64,000 nt of DNA from NCBI GenBank assembly GCA_922989275.2, contig OV277863.1, positions 22,410,001 to 22,474,000 on the forward strand. Reading direction: 5' to 3'. The translations under genes were made by a program, and so were the position numbers. Origin of the DNA: Gari tellinella. Taxonomy: Eukaryota > Mollusca > Bivalvia > Cardiida > Psammobiidae. Shown in pieces: positions 33,254 to 43,383 of the stretch. Positions within the stretch are counted from its first letter, which is position 1, and each line of letters begins with the position of its first letter. The notes below the pieces were generated by a model. The model ran no database searches. It saw only the letters and a list, made by a program, of their open reading frames with translations, and was not told the DNA's origin.

Positions 33254-33981
33254 GTGTCAGTGTTGATCATCTAAAATAGAAGTACTCTTGTTTAATATTT
33301 CGGCAGTCTTTACCTTGTGAAATGGTTACAGCTGTTAAGCCACCTCAATATCTCTGGTCCATGGATCTTTAAATAAGATGTTTCAACAGTGTTGTAACTA
33401 TTCTATTGGTTGACTCATGGAATCTGAAATAGAGACATATGCTTTGATAAAATTAAAGTGTATCTAGATCTAAATTTGAGTTGTGAGAAGATAGATAAAA
33501 TCACATCTAAATAACTTGTTTACCACACATTAAACTCTAATTAACTTGTTTAAACTAAAAGAATGTATTTAAATCTAAGAAAAACAATCAAATACGGGAC
33601 AACTTAATTACAAAATGTTGAAACGATTTTCTGTATCTAACTATACACTGCAATCACTATTCTATAGTGTGTAGGCCGAATTAAACCAGTTACGATTTGA
33701 CTTGGGACGAATTGAACCGCTACGTTTTCAGCATAGGAGATTGTATTCACCTGAATCTGCCTATCAATTGCATTTCAAATGATGGATTAGGTAAATAAAT
33801 ATTTGCAGCTTCGACTTGAACACCTATCTACTGAAACAAATCTAAATACATGTAAATATATCTGCATTAAATCTTACAATATCCTAGTAGGATCAACTGA
33901 CAAAAACAAACACCCAGGCAGCGTGCGATAACATCTGAATTAATTTATACACGAACATACAAGTTTAAATACACAATTTAC
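33254..33981. other. Unassigned intron sequence
   Basis: AT-rich; no supported feature. Confidence 0.4.
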
Positions 33982-34150
33982 CTTTAATCACAACACGCAT
34001 TGTCCGCGACAGCGTGTATGAGCCATACAAGGTGTGATTTCTTGGTAAAAACACAGGGACATTCATGTATCGTCGTTACAAATTATGGCTCTTCATTTCA
34101 AATTTCGAGACCAACAGCTAGCGCATGCGCGGAACGGAGCACACGGAGAA
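33982..34150 (-). promoter_or_regulatory. CpG-richer patch with NRF1-like site and minus-strand donor
   Basis: GCGCATGCGC at 34121-34130 is a perfect NRF1-type palindrome. CpG is frequent from about 33995 to 34170. On the minus strand a donor-like TTAAAG|GTAAAT lies at 33981. This fits a promoter and short first exon of a minus-strand transcript, but nothing downstream confirms it. Confidence 0.3.
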
Positions 34151-34608
34151 ACTTCGACCCCATAGAGTTTCGGCCTTTCACGTAAATAATGTGTTATTCT
34201 TTCTGCTAGAAACAGAGAATAATCGTGAATTATCTCTGAAATAATATTATGCGCATATGAAAACTACGGAAAACGTTGAAGAGAATTTAAAATTGTTCTT
34301 TCCTTAAAGTTAAATGGCTATTTCTTAAAATAATTTTCCAAGATAAAGAAAACAACAGCAGTGGGTGGGGCACTCGTATTTCCTTTATTTGGCTATAATA
34401 TAGTGGAAACTTTAAAATTCTTCTTTTTTGAAACCACTGACTCAATTTAAAAATAATTTCATACCAATGGGTGAATCTGTATCAGATTTCTTCAAATATA
34501 GGTCTATCAGTTGAAACTGTGGTTGCCATGGCAACCAATTGAAACAACTTTAAAAATCTTGCCTAAATGAAACTGCAGTTCTGAATTGAAAGTAAATTCA
34601 CACAACTG

Positions 34609-34612
<4 letters not shown>
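34151..34612. other. Fragments of HINE-type repeat
   Basis: CAGCAGTGGGTGGGGCACTC and TGGTTGCCATGGCAACCAAT match units of the reversed HINE-like element. This may be another part of it, oriented the other way. Confidence 0.4.

Positions 34613-34647
<35 letters not shown>
34613..34647. repeat. (GA)n microsatellite
   Basis: About 15 uninterrupted GA units. Confidence 0.9.
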
Positions 34648-34664
34648 AGGGTTATTGTCTTTAT

Positions 34665-35525
34665 TAGCTCACCTGGCACGTAGTGCCAAGGTGAGCTTTT
34701 AGGATCGCTGGATGTCCGTCCGTCCGTCCGTCCATCCGTCCGTCCACAATTGTTCGTTAACACTCTACCAGGTTCAGATCTCATTGGATCTTGATGAAAC
34801 TTGGTCACAATGTTTGCCTCAATGAAATCTAGGTCAAGTTCGAATGTGGGTCATGTCCGGTCAAAAACTAGGTCACTAGGTCAAATTATCGAAAAACCTT
34901 GTTAACACTCTAGAGGCTACAAATTTCATTGGATCTTCATGAAACTTCATCAATATGATTGGCCTAATAAAATCTAGGCCAAGTTCGAATGTGGGTCATG
35001 TCCGGTCAAAATCTAGGTCACTAGGTCAAATCTTCGAAAAACCTTGTTAGCACTCTAGAGACTACAAATTTCATTGGATCTTCATGAAACTTCATCAAAA
35101 TGTTTGCCTCAATGAAATCTAGGTCAAGTTCGAATGTGGGTCATGTCTGGTCAAAAACTAGGTCACAAGGTCAAATTATCGAAAAACCTTGTTAACACTC
35201 TAGAGGCTACAAATTTCATTTGATCTTCATGAAACTTCATCAATATGATTGCCTCAATGAAATCTAGGCCAAGTTTGAATGTGGGTCATGTCCGGTCAAA
35301 AACTAGGTCACTAGGTCAAATCATCGAAAAACCTTGTTAACACTCTATAGACACTACAAAATTCATTGAATCTTCATGAAACTTGAACAAAATGTTTGTC
35401 TCATTGAAATCGAGGTCAAGTTGGAATGAGGGTCATGCCCGGTCAAAAACTAGGTCACACGGTGTACATGGTTACATGGTTACCAGGTGAGCGATTTAGG
35501 GCCATAGTGGCCCTTGTTTTTTTTT
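34665..35525 (+). mobile_element. HINE-like element with about 150-bp tandem repeats
   Basis: Opens TTAGCTCACCTGGCACGTAG and TGCCAAGGTGAGC, then GTCCGTCCGTCCGTCC. Five units are marked by AACCTTGTTAACACTCTAGA and GTGGGTCATGTCCGGTC. It ends CCAGGTGAGCGATTTAGGGC, hairpin GGGCCATAGTGGCCC, TTGTTTTTTTT. Complete at both ends. Confidence 0.75.
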
Positions 35526-35835
35526 AAGATATTTACTCCAGTTTAACTGATGCTAGTGGAATAAAATTTCATAAATGGAAATAGCTAGCTTGGAGAGATT
35601 AAGTGCAGGGTCCATAACTCTGACTAGACATTAATATTTTCGGAGTTATTCCCCTTTGTTATATTTGACCAAAAGACCTTCCTCATTTGTACATATATGA
35701 CTTCTTTGTTTTATGGCGATAATTTTGAATCCCGATTATGAACACCCTGATTTTATTAAATAATTAAAAAGATACAATTTTTTAAAACTTTTTTCACGTT
35801 TTGGACTTAAACATTTTTTCAAAATTCACAGTCCA

Positions 35836-36205
35836 AAATTCCGCCTTGTTGCAATAGTCTAAGTATGAAATTCCGCCTCATTCAGGCAGAATTTTAACTA
35901 AGTCCGAAATTCCGCCTTATTGAAATTGTCTAAGTCAAAAATTCCGCCTCAATTTCCAATGTTTTCTCATTTTCCGCCTCGAGATGCTAGTCTAAGTGAG
36001 AAATTCCGCCTCTGAAAAATGTCAAAGTACAAAATTCCGCCTGGATTTTAAATTCCGCCCGGAATCTTCTCAAAATTCCGCCCGTAAAACTGACTGACTT
36101 GAGGCGGAATTTAGGTTTCCGCCCCAAGTCCGCCCGGAATCGGCCATTTCCGCCCCAATTCCGCCTCATTTCCGGGCGGATTCCGCCTGGATTTTTCGTA
36201 CGGGC
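35836..36205 (-). repeat. TTCCGCC motif array, right side of the intron
   Basis: About 15 TTCCGCC or GGCGGAA words in 370 bp. Left part has a loose 45-50-bp period (AAATTCCGCCTC, then GTCTAAGT). Right part is CCGCCCCAAGTCCGCCCGG and ends GGATTTTTCGTACGGGC. The motif strand is opposite to that of 28033-28395, and the outer edges share GTACGAAA in inverted form. Confidence 0.75.
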
Positions 36206-36404
36206 AAGAAAAGTACACATGTGAAAAACAATTATATTACAAAAGTCATGTCACTGAAAAGAGACCTCCAAATTCAACTTAATTACCAGTGGTATTTAAA
36301 TAACAAAATTCTAACAATAAAGTACACATTGTTATTCAAGCTGCTAATATTGTTTTCAATATATGTTATTAAAGCGTGATGGAAATGTGTGACAAGTTAA
36401 CACA

Positions 36405-36627
36405 TTAACCCAAGAGACGAATTTATTACTGTGTACCTGTGATAGTGCACTTGTCATTGGCAAACAGTGTAGACCCATATCCATGTAAAGACTCCATCTG
36501 ATCAGGGTCTGCACTGTTTGCCATTTCGCAATTTAGAGTAAAGATCAACATTAAACAGTCAACTATGTAACTGTCTGAAATGAAAACTGGATTTTTCCAT
36601 ATAACATTCAGGGGTCAAATGGGTTAA
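36405..36627 (-). mobile_element. Diverged family B MITE
   Basis: TTAA at 36405-36408 and 36624-36627. Core with CAAACAGTGTAGACCCATAT and CTGATCAGGGTCTGCACTG; arms no longer perfect. Confidence 0.7.
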
Positions 36628-36692
36628 AGAGGTTGACAAATCACATTAACACTTTTCTGATATTACAGCGTTACCGTTAACATCTATTTCAG

Positions 36693-37409
36693 ATACGCTG
36701 GGTTGTTGAAGCGGCAAATGGGAGAATCAAAAACTGGAAGTATCTTGCCCATGTACTCCCAACAAACCAAGTGCCCTATATTGGGGAGTATACAAGAATA
36801 GTGTGCGCTATCATGAATAGGTATTCAAGCCCAGTTTTATCAAATGCAGATGATGGACAACTCGCGCTAAGAATGAAGGAATTATCATTTGGAATAAATG
36901 AACTGAAACAGGAAGTGGAAACAAAGTATTCCAGCCGGTCATCGTGCAACTGGCTGCGTGCAGATACCGCTGCCCTCAATGACTTTCCTGTGATGACTGA
37001 AGAGCAATTAAGATACATTACATGCGGGTCATACCAATTGAAAATGTCCACCAGTTATATCCAGGAACATTTTGACGGAAACAGTGATTTCACACTGCAT
37101 AAAGACGACGATCATTTAGTTCGAGTTAAACTGCAAAGTAGACATGTTTCAGCAAAAGCATATCTTGTGTGGATAAGATACACTCCATCAGGAATAGACG
37201 CCTGGTATTGTAAATGTAGGGCAGGTGCACGGGTAGTTGATGTTTGCTCGCATGTTGCTGCAGTGCTTTGGTACCTTAGCTATGCTAGGCACAACCAAAT
37301 GCAATCATATGGTGTTAGGGATTGGGGCACTTACCTTGACGATGCAGCTATATACCCAGAAATCATAGATGCATCATCAGATAGTGAGCAAAGTGTAAAT
37401 GAGGAGTAA
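36693..37409 (+). CDS. Transposase exon: catalytic Glu and C-terminal SWIM finger
   Basis: Starts right after TTTCAG; first residues IRWVVEAANGRIKNW carry the third DDE residue (Glu at 36708-36710). Then come LPTNQVPYIGEYTRIV, a typical end to a DDE_Tnp_4 fold, and about 150 residues of linker. The SWIM-type zinc site is WYCKCRAGARVVDVCSH (C-x-C-x9-C-x-H, 37209-37253), followed by VAAVLWYLSYAR. An acidic tail ends SDSEQSVNEE, TAA at 37407-37409. No break is visible in these 238 residues. Confidence 0.8.
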   Translation: MRWVVEAANGRIKNWKYLAHVLPTNQVPYIGEYTRIVCAIMNRYSSPVLSNADDGQLALRMKELSFGINELKQEVETKYSSRSSCNWLRADTAALNDFPVMTEEQLRYITCGSYQLKMSTSYIQEHFDGNSDFTLHKDDDHLVRVKLQSRHVSAKAYLVWIRYTPSGIDAWYCKCRAGARVVDVCSHVAAVLWYLSYARHNQMQSYGVRDWGTYLDDAAIYPEIIDASSDSEQSVNEE

Positions 37410-37565
37410 TATCCCCAAACATGTACAAAACACCTATTCCAAATTTTTAATCTTAATCAGAAAACCATAGGCATCTTAATTTCTCCTGTATTTGTAATTA
37501 ATATACATGTATGTGACTATGTATAAGAGTCTAGAATTTTGGAATGGTTTTGAACTACATCGTGT
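37410..37565. other. 3' flank of the transposase gene
   Basis: AT-rich. No canonical AATAAA is seen before the MITE at 37566. Confidence 0.4.
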
Positions 37566-37833
37566 TTAACCCGTTACCCCATAAATACGCCTTTTAGACC
37601 TTTAACTTGTTCTTCTACTGACGAAAATAATTCCACTTTACACAGTCATGAATATCTGTCAGAAGATAAAAACTTTTATTTTCTAGTACATGGTAGCTTA
37701 AATCAGGCTGATAAAAAAAGAAGTTACGGCACATTCTGCTTTACTCTTAAGGCACATTCTGCTTTACTTTTAACCTGCTTTAGGTAGTAACTTATATTCA
37801 AAACTAGAAACAGGCAATGGGGTAAGGGGTTAA
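37566..37833. mobile_element. Family A MITE with a stuttered core
   Basis: TTAA at 37566-37569 and 37830-37833. GGCACATTCTGCTTTACT occurs twice in tandem on the right arm, and the left arm is eroded. Confidence 0.8.
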
Positions 37834-38010
37834 AATTGATGTTTCTCGTTATGTAGATCATTTTCTTCTAGTCAAACATGACTGGTTGTTGTTGTTTGTT
37901 TGTAATGTAAGCTACTTTACTGTTACAAATACGTGTACAGTTAAATCTCTCTAAGCATACACTTTTTGGAAAAGTATGTAGATAACGAAACACATACGGA
38001 CGACAGGCCT

Positions 38011-38040
38011 TATATATATACATTGTATATATATATATAT
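38011..38040. repeat. (TA)n microsatellite
   Basis: TATATATATACATTGTATAT with more TA units following. Confidence 0.8.
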
Positions 38041-38061
38041 CTAATTTGCAGACACGCGCAC

Positions 38062-38198
38062 TGTTAAAACAGGCTGAAAGTAAAGCAGAATGCGCCCTAA
38101 GGCGCTTTTATGTTTTACTCTGAGCCTGCTTTAAGTTACCATTGGCTAGGACAAATGTCCGAAGATTTCAGAAAAATCCGGAAAAATTGCATCCCTGA
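38062..38198. mobile_element. Family H MITE, right part
   Basis: A-type core GCAGAATGCGCCCTAAGGCG followed by GGACAAATGTCCGAAGATTT and a CATCCCTG end. The left terminus is not found. Confidence 0.55.
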
Positions 38199-38421
38199 AT
38201 ACCTAAAATGTTGTTTTACAAGTGTCTGGTAAAAGATGTTTCACTGTACATGGATGATTTAACTTGACCTTGACAGACAATAATGTCTGTACCAAGCTGT
38301 CCTGTGAGTGTTAAGCACATATACGCCCCAACAACAACAACTGACCTAAAATAGGTTACTAACTTACTATTATAAATCTTTTCTTGTCCACAAGCATCAA
38401 TGTTTGTTAACATTAGGGCTG

Positions 38422-38455
38422 TCATGACGTAACGTCATGATGCAATGTCGTGACG
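38422..38455. repeat. CRE-like palindrome cluster
   Basis: TCATGACGTAACGTCATGA (38422-38440) is palindromic apart from its centre, with TGACGTGG following. Possibly a decayed MITE end rather than a regulatory site. Confidence 0.4.
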
Positions 38456-38584
38456 TGGAAAAAATACAACCGTCAAAGCGAATTTTTAGTGGGATATCTT
38501 TAGAATGCACCAACAACCTCCGTTGAAAAACGGGCTACCATTTGGTTTAAGGAATAATGTTTATTGTTAAGGCATGATTCGGCT

Positions 38585-38730
38585 CCAGATAAGAGAGAGA
38601 GAGGGAGTAAACTAAAAATAAACCAATCACTATCATCAAAAACTATGGTGTAACTACTGATTAGAATCATCTCGAAGAGACTATTCTAATACGTAGCCTC
38701 ACCAAAGGATTCAATGCAGAAACTTTTGAT
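38585..38730. mobile_element. Degraded family D MITE
   Basis: GGCTCCAGATAAGAGAG at the left; core TGATTAGAATCATCTCGAAG. Right terminus lost. Confidence 0.6.
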
Positions 38731-38746
38731 ATAGATCTACTCACCT

Positions 38747-38960
38747 GGGGCCCGTTTCATAAAACTTAGTATAATAAGTTAAAACTTTGAAATACATTTT
38801 AATTTCATATTTCTCCATCTAATCCTGTCTTGTAACATCTATTTGGAATCAATTGTCTTTCCATGACGACCGCAAAGAGAAGTTAAAAGACAAGATTAGA
38901 TGGAGAAATGAATAATAATAGGGATCTTTAATTTATAATCTGACTTAAACGTGCCGATAA
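38747..38960. mobile_element. Harbinger-like MITE, truncated
   Basis: GGGGCCCGTTTCATAAAACT at the left; arms CCATCTAATCCTGTCTTG and AAGACAAGATTAGATGG separated by about 60 bp of unrelated sequence. No right GGGCCC. Confidence 0.65.
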
Positions 38961-38965
38961 TCTGC

Positions 38966-39684
38966 AACCCTGAATGACTTATTTTTAGTTTTGGTTTCAT
39001 GAAACAGGTTTCCTCGTTGGCATGGTAACAATTTGATAAAATTAACAAGTTTTGCAATATTTTTAAACTTTGGATAAACATGTAAAGTAAAAAAAATGAA
39101 AATATTATTTTACATCAGATCGTCTAGATAGACTAGAATTGAAAAAAAAAAAATTTTTGTTACCATAGCAACTGTGTCAAATTGTTTTAAATGTTATTAG
39201 TATTATTGTTATGTATACGTCGTACTAGGGAATTGTTAATACTATATTGAAACACACACTTATTTTGTTCGTGTACATGCGATTTATACTCGCACATCCA
39301 CTTCAAAAGAGCAATTTCTTTGGAACCCTGAATGATTTATTTTTAGTTTTAGTTTCATGAAACAGGTTTACTGGTTGCCATGGTAACACTTTTGATAAAA
39401 TTGACAAGTTTTGCAATATTTTTAACTTTTGGATAAAACTGTAAAGTCAAAGAAATAAACATATTATTTTACCTGATATCGTCTAGACAGCCTAGAATTG
39501 AAAAAAAATAATTTTTGTTTGTTACCATAGCAACTGTGTCAAATTGTTTTAAATGTTATTAGTATTATTGTTATGTATACGTCGTACTAGGGAATTGTTT
39601 ATACTATATTGAAACACACACTTATTTTGTTAGTGTACATGCGATTTATACTCGCACATCCACTTCAAAAGAGCAATTTCTTTG
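38966..39684 (+). repeat. Tandem duplication of a 360-bp unit
   Basis: Two units starting AACCCTGAATGA at 38966 and 39324, both ending ACTTCAAAAGAGCAATTTC. Shared landmarks: TTGTTATGTATACGTCGTAC and ATGCGATTTATACTCGCACA. The units differ at scattered sites, so the duplication is not brand new. Confidence 0.85.
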
Positions 39685-39804
39685 TTTTGTATGTTGTTGA
39701 ATAACTGGTTGCCATGGCAACAATGTTTGAAGATTGGAAATAAAAATTGTCATTTTCACATGTATAAAGACTTTCTTTATTCATATACACATTTTTATGA
39801 TTTT

Positions 39805-40278
39805 TTGTAACAGGGCCAATTTTGACCCTTCGTGAACCTTGTCCTTTGGTTACAATAGACAAAATGTAAGTAAAATTATTATCAGGAAACAATATATTGT
39901 TAAAAAATTGTGTAAAGGGGCATAACTCTGAAAATACGAAGTCAAACCAAAAACCCGTAATATATGTTAAGTAACTTCATTCATTGTATCACCATATCAA
40001 ATTTGAAATAAATTGAATAATTAAAGAAAAAGTTCTGTTTTTTTTATTAAATGCCCATTTTTGACAATAAAGGGGCATAACTCTGTTAAAAATAGCCGCC
40101 AACGTCTGAAACGCGAACTCGTCCGAGCTATTGTGGTATGGAATATTTGTAGGAAGTTTAATCAAAATCGGTAAATAAATGAAGGTGAGAGAGCGCTAAC
40201 AAGAAAAGTTAACGGACGGACGTACGGACGGACAGCGCTGGGTATACCATAATACGACCGTTGATGACGGGCGTATAA
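39805..40278 (+). mobile_element. Interspersed element M, copy 2
   Basis: From about 39845 it follows 23988-24350 closely (ACAATAGACAAAATGTAAGT, AGGAAACAATATATTG, GGGGCATAACTCTG). It then goes further to GACGGACGTACGGACGGACA and ends ACGACCGTTGATGACGGGCG. The preceding AGGGCCAATTTTGACCC and CGTGAACCTTGTC occur inverted near 24480. Confidence 0.6.
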
Positions 40279-40455
40279 AAAGGGTAGACACAATTTTGCC
40301 GCTAGTATGCACAGAGTAAAGTGCTCATATCATATTTAGAGTCTGAACATAGACATGGAAACAAGCTGTTTGAAAATTTAATTTGATTTGATGAAAAGGG
40401 CATTTTATTTTAGTTTTTGTTAGACTTTACAAGATGATTACATGTGTCAATAGTA

Positions 40456-40661
40456 CAGTAAAACCTCTCTATAACGACCACTTGATTGTGTTAATTATTA
40501 GGTGTTTACAACAGGTGACTGCTTAAAGCAAGGTGACAGTAAAAACAGAAAGCTCCTCCAGGAGCTTTCTGTTTTACTGACACCTTGCTTTAAGCTGTCA
40601 CCTGTCTTTTATACAATCAATTAGCCTTTGTTTTAGTGGTCATAATAGAGGGGTTCTACTG
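40456..40661. mobile_element. Family C MITE, intact reference copy
   Basis: 206 bp with TA on both sides. Ends CAGTAAAACCTCTCTATAAC and GAGGGGTTCTACTG. The core is nearly perfect: CTTAAAGCAAGGTGACAGTA, CAGAAAGCTCCTCCAGGAGC and the complementary arm. Confidence 0.9.
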
Positions 40662-41169
40662 TATTTGCACTTATAAATTGTTCATAACCATTTTGTTTAC
40701 ATTTGCGATAAGTTTGATTCACAATAGTTGCTTAGAATTTTGTCCTTGATTAGAATCCAAACTGTTTTAACCTTGTATTCTATTCACCACTGAAATAAGA
40801 TGCTAAAATGCAGATTACAATAGGTGTTACTGTAGCCTTGTAAGGGTCACAGGTTTAATACTTTCCTATCCCTTTGAAAATGTCGTCTGCTTGTATTTCT
40901 CAGAACTGTATTTTATGCATTTTGATTTGAGAAACATACACAGGAGTGTCATTTTGTGGTGTCTGATCAGGATTCAAACTGTAATGTTTAGTCGAGTTAC
41001 ACGCATCGGTAAAGATGTCCTTGGCGGTATTTCATTCAGTATACAGGTATACGTATAACGGAGAAGGTTTTAAGTGAGAAAGGCGGATACTTATCAGTGA
41101 AAATATTTTACAGAATTTTAATCTAGGCTCATTTATGTCATGTGTCAACTTTGTATAGAGGTAAGAAAT
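40662..41169. other. No supported gene; K/F remnants
   Basis: TTGATTAGAATCCAAACTG and GTGTCTGATCAGGATTCAAA are half-cores of hairpin elements. Confidence 0.4.
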
Positions 41170-41427
41170 TGTTATCTATCTTTGATCCCTTTTACTCTCA
41201 ATGATGCTAAAAAGCATGTTTGCAAACAGTTTGGATCCTGATCAGATGCCGCATGATGCGGCATCTGGTCAGGATCCAAACTGTTTGACACTCGTATTGA
41301 TATGTTTTAAGTCATACTACATTGAATTTTACTTTGAAATATTCTTGCAAACAAAAAAATTGAAGCAAACGACAGTGAAACGGTGAAGAGGTAAAAATCT
41401 CATATTAATTTGGCGCCGAAAGGGTTA
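41170..41427. mobile_element. TTAA MITE with F-type core
   Basis: Ends with CGCCGAAAGGG and TTAA (41424-41427). The hairpin at 41223-41287 has arms TTGGATCCTGATCAGATGCC and loop GCATGATGC. Confidence 0.65.
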
Positions 41428-41906
41428 ACTCCTAGAGTGCAAATATTGGTTTGACTTATATTTGCAAACAGTTTGGAAACAGATCAAATACATCTAGTTA
41501 CTTGATTTGATTCAGATAAATTCTGTGCACAGTTGAGATGTTATTGTCTCTTGTTTTTAATAGCACAAACAAATGTATTGTAAAAGAATGAAGTTTTCTC
41601 CACTGTATGTTACAGCCATCTTTTAAATTGTTTAGTTAAAAGAAACAAATGTCAGAGAACAGTGCCAATTACGAGCATACACTGAGATATATTGTCCAAT
41701 TTTTCTGACCTGTCGAAGTTATTTTTAGAACAGAATAGCTAATAATGGTTAATAGGTAAGCAAGGTAACATTGAATATGTAATCGTACACTTTCCTACTT
41801 GAGATTAGTATGATCCTCGTGCAGCACCAGACCGCTGCACTAACTTTACTGATATATTATTCTTTCCCAATAAACGCATTTATATACTATAACTATTATT
41901 TCCATT
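41428..41906. other. No recognisable feature
   Basis: AT-rich; an isolated CAAACAGTTTGG at 41466 is a half-core. Confidence 0.4.
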
Positions 41907-41973
41907 GCAAACAGGTTGGAGCCAGATCAGACGCCGGGTAACCCGGCGTCTGATCAGGCTCCAACCTTTTTGC
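41907..41973. repeat. F-type hairpin with GGGTAACCC loop
   Basis: Arms GGAGCCAGATCAGACGCC and its complement. The outer GCAAACAGG / CCTTTTTGC pairing is worn. Confidence 0.8.
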
Positions 41974-42230
41974 TACTCAGATTAAAAATATAGTTAAAAT
42001 TTCTAAAAGTAAATTTCCACAGTTTAGTGCATTGGGTTTAAACGGGAAAGAATAATGTATCATCTACTGTACATTAGGCAAAAAAATTACAGCTATCCAT
42101 TTCTCTAACTGGATGTAGAGAAAACTCATCCCTTTTAAAGTTTTAGAATGTTCCAATCTAAAAATAACTCCGACAGGTCAGAAGAAAACACCAATAGCTT
42201 TTTTGTAGAGTCTGATGTTGGATCTGCAGT

Positions 42231-42480
42231 TTGCCAATGACCCAATAGCCTGTTTCTAGTTTTGAGAATAGATGACTACTAAAGCAGGGTAAAAGTAAAG
42301 CAGAATGCGCCTTAAGGCACATTCTGCTTTACTTTCAGCCTGCTTTAAGTTTCCATCTGTTAGAATATAGAAAATATTTCTTATGATATATATTTATAAC
42401 TTTGTAAAGTGGAACTATTTTCTTCAGTGAAGGAATAAATTAGAGGCGTAAAAAGGAATATTTATGGGGTAATAGGTTAA
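42231..42480. mobile_element. Family A MITE
   Basis: Left TTAA worn, right TTAA at 42477-42480. The core has CGCC on the left but GGCA on the right, so one arm alone has changed here. Confidence 0.8.
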
Positions 42481-42715
42481 CCCTTTCCTTCACAGAAGCA
42501 TCATAGAGCACCTGTACCCACTCCTCCACATAAGTTCCAGTTCATTCATGATGTTGAATACCTATGGCATATTAAAGCAAGATGAAAGTAAAGTAAAAAA
42601 CTCCCACAGGAGCTTTCTGCTTTACTTTTATTTTGCTTTAAACATTAATCTGCCTAAATTACAGTAAGATACAGGTAATTTGAACATATGACTATTTAGT
42701 AAAGGGTGAAATTAA
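42477..42715. mobile_element. Family J MITE sharing a TTAA with the A copy before it
   Basis: CCCTTTCCTTCACAGAAGCA at the left, ATTTAGTAAAGGGTGAA at the right. Core AAGCAAGATGAAAGTAAAG with loop CTCCCACAGGAG. Confidence 0.65.
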
Positions 42716-42768
42716 ATACAAAGAAATAAGAGCAGAAAGCTTTTTAAGGAGCTATTTGCCTAATATTC

Positions 42769-43018
42769 CCATCCCATTACCCCATAACCTGTTTCTAGTA
42801 TTGAAGACAGGTGGCCACTTAAAGCAGGTTAAAAGTAAAGCAGAATGTGCCTTAAGGCACATTCTGCTTTACTTTCAACCTGCTTTAAGCTAACATCTTC
42901 TAGAAAATAGAAATTATTTCTTATGATATATTTATAACTGTATAAATTAAAACTATTTTCTTCAGTGGAGAAATAAATGAAAGGCGTTAAAAGGCGTATT
43001 TATGGGGTAATGGGTTAA
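42769..43018. mobile_element. Family A MITE
   Basis: CCCATTACCCCATAACC to TATGGGGTAATGGG with TTAA at 43015-43018. Core GAATGTGCCTTAAGGCACATTC. Confidence 0.85.
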
Positions 43019-43121
43019 AGTAGCCAGTCTTGTTATTTAAAGTAGTCAATGATTCAACTATTGAGAGGTATAATATCCATGGGTTATTACTGTACAGTCA
43101 AACTTGTAATGACCAAATAAC

Positions 43122-43314
43122 CAGGGCTCCAGATAACGGGAGTATTTCAAAAACTAAAATCTTTATTTCTGCATTAAACCCTATGGTGTCACTACTCATT
43201 AGAATCGTCTTGAAGAGACTATTCTAATGAGTAGTCACATCATAGGATTTGGTGCTGAAATAAGTGAGAAAGTGTTGGATTTGTTCAGTTTACTCCCTCT
43301 TATCTGGAGCCCTG
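43122..43314. mobile_element. Family D MITE
   Basis: CAGGGCTCCAGATAACG to CTTATCTGGAGCCCTG. Flanks AATAAC (43116-43121) and ATTAAC (43315-43320), a 6-bp duplication with one mismatch. Core arms ACTCATTAGAATCGTCTTGA. Confidence 0.85.
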
Positions 43315-43383
43315 ATTAACCATTGAAATGCAGGCACATTGATAGTCTTCTCTCTAATAGGTAATCTGATTTATTGTCCTGCA

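Larger units (their letters stand above)
27610..36692 (+). other. 9.1-kb phase-0 intron of the transposase gene
   Basis: Donor GTAGAC at 27610 and acceptor TTTCAG at 36692. The two sides encode SRLVTK and IRWVVEAANG, which together are the expected unbroken DDE block, so the splice is well supported. The length comes from many later insertions listed separately. Confidence 0.75.
26265..37409 (+). pseudogene. IS5-related DDE_Tnp_4 transposase gene, interrupted by one TAG
   Basis: Joining 26266-27609 to 36693-37409 gives a 686-codon frame with one internal stop, TAG at 27184-27186 (codon 307). Order: two zinc-binding segments, HTH, DDE catalytic domain, SWIM zinc finger. The DDE residues are Asp in LVLDGTY (codon 322, 27229), Asp in FIVDRGF (codon 405, 27478) and Glu in RWVVEAANG (codon 454, 36708). 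The splice is phase 0 (AAG|GTAGAC, TTTCAG|ATACGC). The intron of about 9.1 kb is full of repeats. The family moves DNA by cut-and-paste in the nucleus. With one lesion in 686 codons it may be recently dead, polymorphic, or making only the N-terminal DNA-binding part. ISL2EU or PIF/Harbinger are both possible; the exact superfamily is unresolved. Confidence 0.8.

Noticed and set aside
28033..36205. Firm call of one complete 8.2-kb transposon
   Set aside because: Edges look inverted, but I find no target duplication and no gene, so it is left as a hypothesis.
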